Positions 4,997 to 6,541 of a stretch of 6,541 bases of DNA are shown here, piece after piece. The position numbers and the translations under genes are program-made. The stretch covers positions 1 to 6,541 of the forward strand of contig JAUWHC010000158.1 of the NCBI GenBank assembly GCA_030606095.1. The letters are read 5' to 3'. The notes below the pieces were generated by a model. The model had not been told where the DNA came from and did no database searches. It was given only the letters and a program-made list of their open reading frames with translations. This DNA comes from Promethearchaeota archaeon (GTDB taxonomy: Archaea > Asgardarchaeota > Lokiarchaeia > Sigyniarchaeales > SOKP01). Within the stretch, counting starts at the first letter, position 1, and every line of letters starts with the position of its first letter.

Positions 4997-6211
4997 CTAA
5001 TATTTATTTCCACAACAATTTTTATACTTTTTTCCACTTCCACATGAGCATGGCTCGTTTCTTCCAATCTTTTTTGTTTTAAAGGGCGTTGGAGCAATAA
5101 TTTGATGCTCAGCTTTAAATTTTTCGGCTATACTTTTAAAACGAGGTAATGTACGAGAGTAAAACATCTTCCAACCTTTACATAAAACGCTTAACTCTCT
5201 TGAAAAGTTAGGCGCTCCAAAGCGGAATTTTTGGCAATCTCCATGGCATAGATTAAGATAAGGGCATAAATTGCATACTTTATTCCAATTTGCTTTTTGA
5301 TTTCCAAAGCTTTGATATTTCTTAGATAATAAAAGTTCTTCCCATGAATCGGTTTTAACATTTCCTAATAATAGGTCATCGCGTACAAAAAAATCACACG
5401 GATATACGCTACCGTCGTATTCAACAACAAAATATTGAACGCAACTTTTTCCCATACAACAAACGATATAGCGTCCGTAGACTAAATATTCCATAATTGA
5501 GTCGAATAAACGAATTGAAACCCTATTCACATCCTCTTTTATCCACTCCTCGAATAATTCGGAGAGGAATTTGCCCCAATCTTTTCCATTAATAGAAAAT
5601 GGTCTAAGATTACCATCCTCATTAAACTCAACGCAAGGGATGTATTGATGAAAGAAAAACCCGTTCTCGCGGTGATATTGGTAAATTTCCCTTGCTTTTT
5701 TTACAGTCTCGTTATTTATTAATGTTAGAATGTTGAACTCAACGCCATATCGTTTAAGATGCTCTATACCGCGCATAACTAAGGCATGGGTGGGTTTCTG
5801 ACCGATTGTTTTTCTGTAGTGATCGTGAAGATATTCAGGTCCATCTAAACTGACTCCCACAAGAAATTTGTATTCCCCAAAAAACTTAGCCATTTCCTCC
5901 GTTATTAAAGTAGCGTTGGTTTGAAGGCCATTACTTATTGAAGAACCAGGCAGAGCGTATTTCAATTGAAGTTCAACGACTTTTTTGAAAAATTTAAGAC
6001 CCATTAACGTAGGTTCTCCACCCTGCCACCCGAAAGAATATTGTTTATTCTGATCAGTGTTCATATAACTTTTAATCATGATTTCCAATATCTCATCAGA
6101 CATTCGAGGGATTTTATTGGCATTTTCTAGGTGATCTATGTAAAAACAGTATTCGCATCTAAGGTTACAATCTGCTGAGGCTGGTTTAATTAGAAGCGAG
6201 AATGGTTTCAT
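4997..6211 (-). CDS. radical SAM/SPASM enzyme of the anaerobic sulfatase-maturating (anSME) type with C-terminal SEC-C motif
   Basis: anSMEs oxidise an active-site Cys or Ser of sulfatases to formylglycine using S-adenosylmethionine. The radical SAM cluster motif is C15xxxC19xxC22 in KPASADCNLRCEYCFY, with GGEP at 64-67 and SLDGP at 121-125. The SPASM cysteines C251, C257, C272, C313, C316, C322, C326 and C344 have spacings x5, x14, then x2, x5, x3, x17. From memory these equal the auxiliary-cluster spacings of Clostridium perfringens anSME, and C272 is followed by Asp273, the position of the proposed catalytic base. Residues 384-401 (GRNEPCSCGSGKKYKNCC) are a canonical SEC-C zinc motif, CxC-x8-CC. 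Total length of 404 fits anSME plus this tail. It is soluble, cytoplasmic and oxygen-sensitive, implying anaerobic life. ATG 6209-6211 is chosen because the protein then starts MKPFSLLIKPAS, as in relatives. No sulfatase is in view, so the target is unknown; another SPASM peptide-modifying role is possible. Confidence 0.9.
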   Translation of the reverse strand: MKPFSLLIKPASADCNLRCEYCFYIDHLENANKIPRMSDEILEIMIKSYMNTDQNKQYSFGWQGGEPTLMGLKFFKKVVELQLKYALPGSSISNGLQTNATLITEEMAKFFGEYKFLVGVSLDGPEYLHDHYRKTIGQKPTHALVMRGIEHLKRYGVEFNILTLINNETVKKAREIYQYHRENGFFFHQYIPCVEFNEDGNLRPFSINGKDWGKFLSELFEEWIKEDVNRVSIRLFDSIMEYLVYGRYIVCCMGKSCVQYFVVEYDGSVYPCDFFVRDDLLLGNVKTDSWEELLLSKKYQSFGNQKANWNKVCNLCPYLNLCHGDCQKFRFGAPNFSRELSVLCKGWKMFYSRTLPRFKSIAEKFKAEHQIIAPTPFKTKKIGRNEPCSCGSGKKYKNCCGNKY

Positions 6212-6224
6212 GTTTTTTCATTAT

Positions 6225-6250
6225 GTTTAATTTAATTAAATAAATAAAAC
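6225..6250. promoter_or_regulatory. promoter region of the radical SAM gene with 26-bp imperfect palindrome
   Basis: Eleven of thirteen base pairs are symmetric across 6225-6250, bounded by GTTT and AAAC. On the minus strand the element contains TTTATTTA (6241-6248), a TATA-like box that would give a leader of only several bases before the ATG. It could be an operator overlapping the promoter, but the sequence is almost pure A/T, so symmetry is easy to obtain by chance. Confidence 0.35.
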
Positions 6251-6288
6251 TTTTTAGAATAGTTTAGCTTTGAGAATTATACATTCAA

Positions 6289-6331
6289 AATTATAATCTT
6301 AAATTACTAAAATAAATTTAGTTCGATTAAA
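6289..6331 (+). promoter_or_regulatory. candidate promoter of the divergent plus-strand gene
   Basis: A TTATAATCTTA element (6291-6301) lies about 35 bases before the ATG and would give a leader of about 10 bases. An alternative AT-rich element (AAAATAAATTTA, 6309-6320) is too close unless the true start is further inside. No ribosome site is evident. Confidence 0.35.
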
Positions 6332-6541
6332 ATGAAGGAAATAGAACCTAAAGTTTTAAGCAAAGAAGAAATAGAGCGAATTCCATCAGGAATTAATGAA
6401 GAAGAACTTATTGAGTTTGATAAACACGCACTTAATTCTTTTTATGAAGCTTTAACTGCTATAGAAGCAAAAGAACCAGGATCTTCGTGGGTGAAAGTGA
6501 TTGATAAAGAAGGTAATGTAAAAGAGATTCTTGATGCTACG
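6332..6541 (+). CDS. N-terminal part of an unrecognised acidic protein (3' truncated by the window)
   Basis: From the ATG at 6332-6334 the frame stays open for 70 codons to the last base of the window. The protein starts MKEIEPKVLSKEEIERIP and is strongly acidic and Lys/Glu-rich. It has a helical-looking stretch (EEELIEFDKHALNSFYEAL), and a PGSSWVKVIDKEGNVKEIL segment that looks like the start of a strand-turn-strand. Codon choice is like that of the other genes, and the AT-rich divergent spacer ends right before it, supporting a real gene. There is no signal peptide or membrane segment in view. I recognise no family. It is divergently arranged with the radical SAM gene and shares its 120-base promoter spacer, which alone does not show a functional link. 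Confidence 0.7.
   Translation, partial: MKEIEPKVLSKEEIERIPSGINEEELIEFDKHALNSFYEALTAIEAKEPGSSWVKVIDKEGNVKEILDAT

Noticed and set aside
349..6332. 14-base identity TAGTTCGATTAAAA at 349-362 and 6319-6332
   Set aside because: One copy spans the end of a gene and the other the leader of another gene. There is no extended similarity, and a chance match of this length is possible in AT-rich DNA.
1..6541. CRISPR arrays, tRNA/rRNA genes, insertion-sequence transposases, integrase or attachment sites
   Set aside because: No regularly spaced repeats, tRNA-like cloverleaf segments, transposase motifs or clear terminal inverted repeats were seen. The only notable long repeat is the abrB-vapC end duplication.

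Overview
The window looks archaeal. It is AT-rich, has TATA-like elements close upstream of most starts, one clear GGTGA-type Shine-Dalgarno site, and oligo-T runs after stop codons. Several families are typical of archaea: a DUF217-type VapB, AbrB/PIN modules, and an AN1 zinc finger fused to a rhomboid-like membrane domain. An Asgard (Lokiarchaeia-like) source is my best guess. It rests on gene style only, with no marker gene.

Layout: (1) 1-351 (+) is the 3' end of a gene with a Cys-rich sensory/output-like domain. (2) 352-549 is a spacer with a possible small minus-strand ORF. (3) 550-2316 (-) is a complete AMP-forming acyl-CoA synthetase. (4) 2489-3316 (-) is an AN1 zinc finger plus six-helix rhomboid-like protein that appears to lack the protease dyad. 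(5) About 3320-4960 is a toxin-antitoxin island, all on the minus strand. It holds an internally deleted abrB-vapC relic, an intact vapB(DUF217)-vapC pair and an intact abrB-vapC pair. (6) 4997-6211 (-) is a radical SAM/SPASM enzyme of the anaerobic sulfatase-maturating type with a C-terminal SEC-C motif. (7) 6332-6541 (+) is the divergent 5' end of an unrecognised acidic protein that runs off the window.

The genes do not form a single pathway. The acyl-CoA synthetase and the radical SAM enzyme look like housekeeping or metabolic genes with higher GC. The AT-richer stretch between them looks like an accessory island built by TA-module gain, duplication and decay. The strongest new observation is the relic at about 3321-3445. 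Its promoter flank and start match the intact abrB gene, its last codons and downstream flank match the intact vapC, and its length equals the intact module minus one 611-bp deletion. The deletion joins the two genes in frame at a shared Ile/Val-Glu-Ile coding microhomology. The relic lies directly against the TTG start of the AN1-rhomboid gene, which itself shows signs of lost function.
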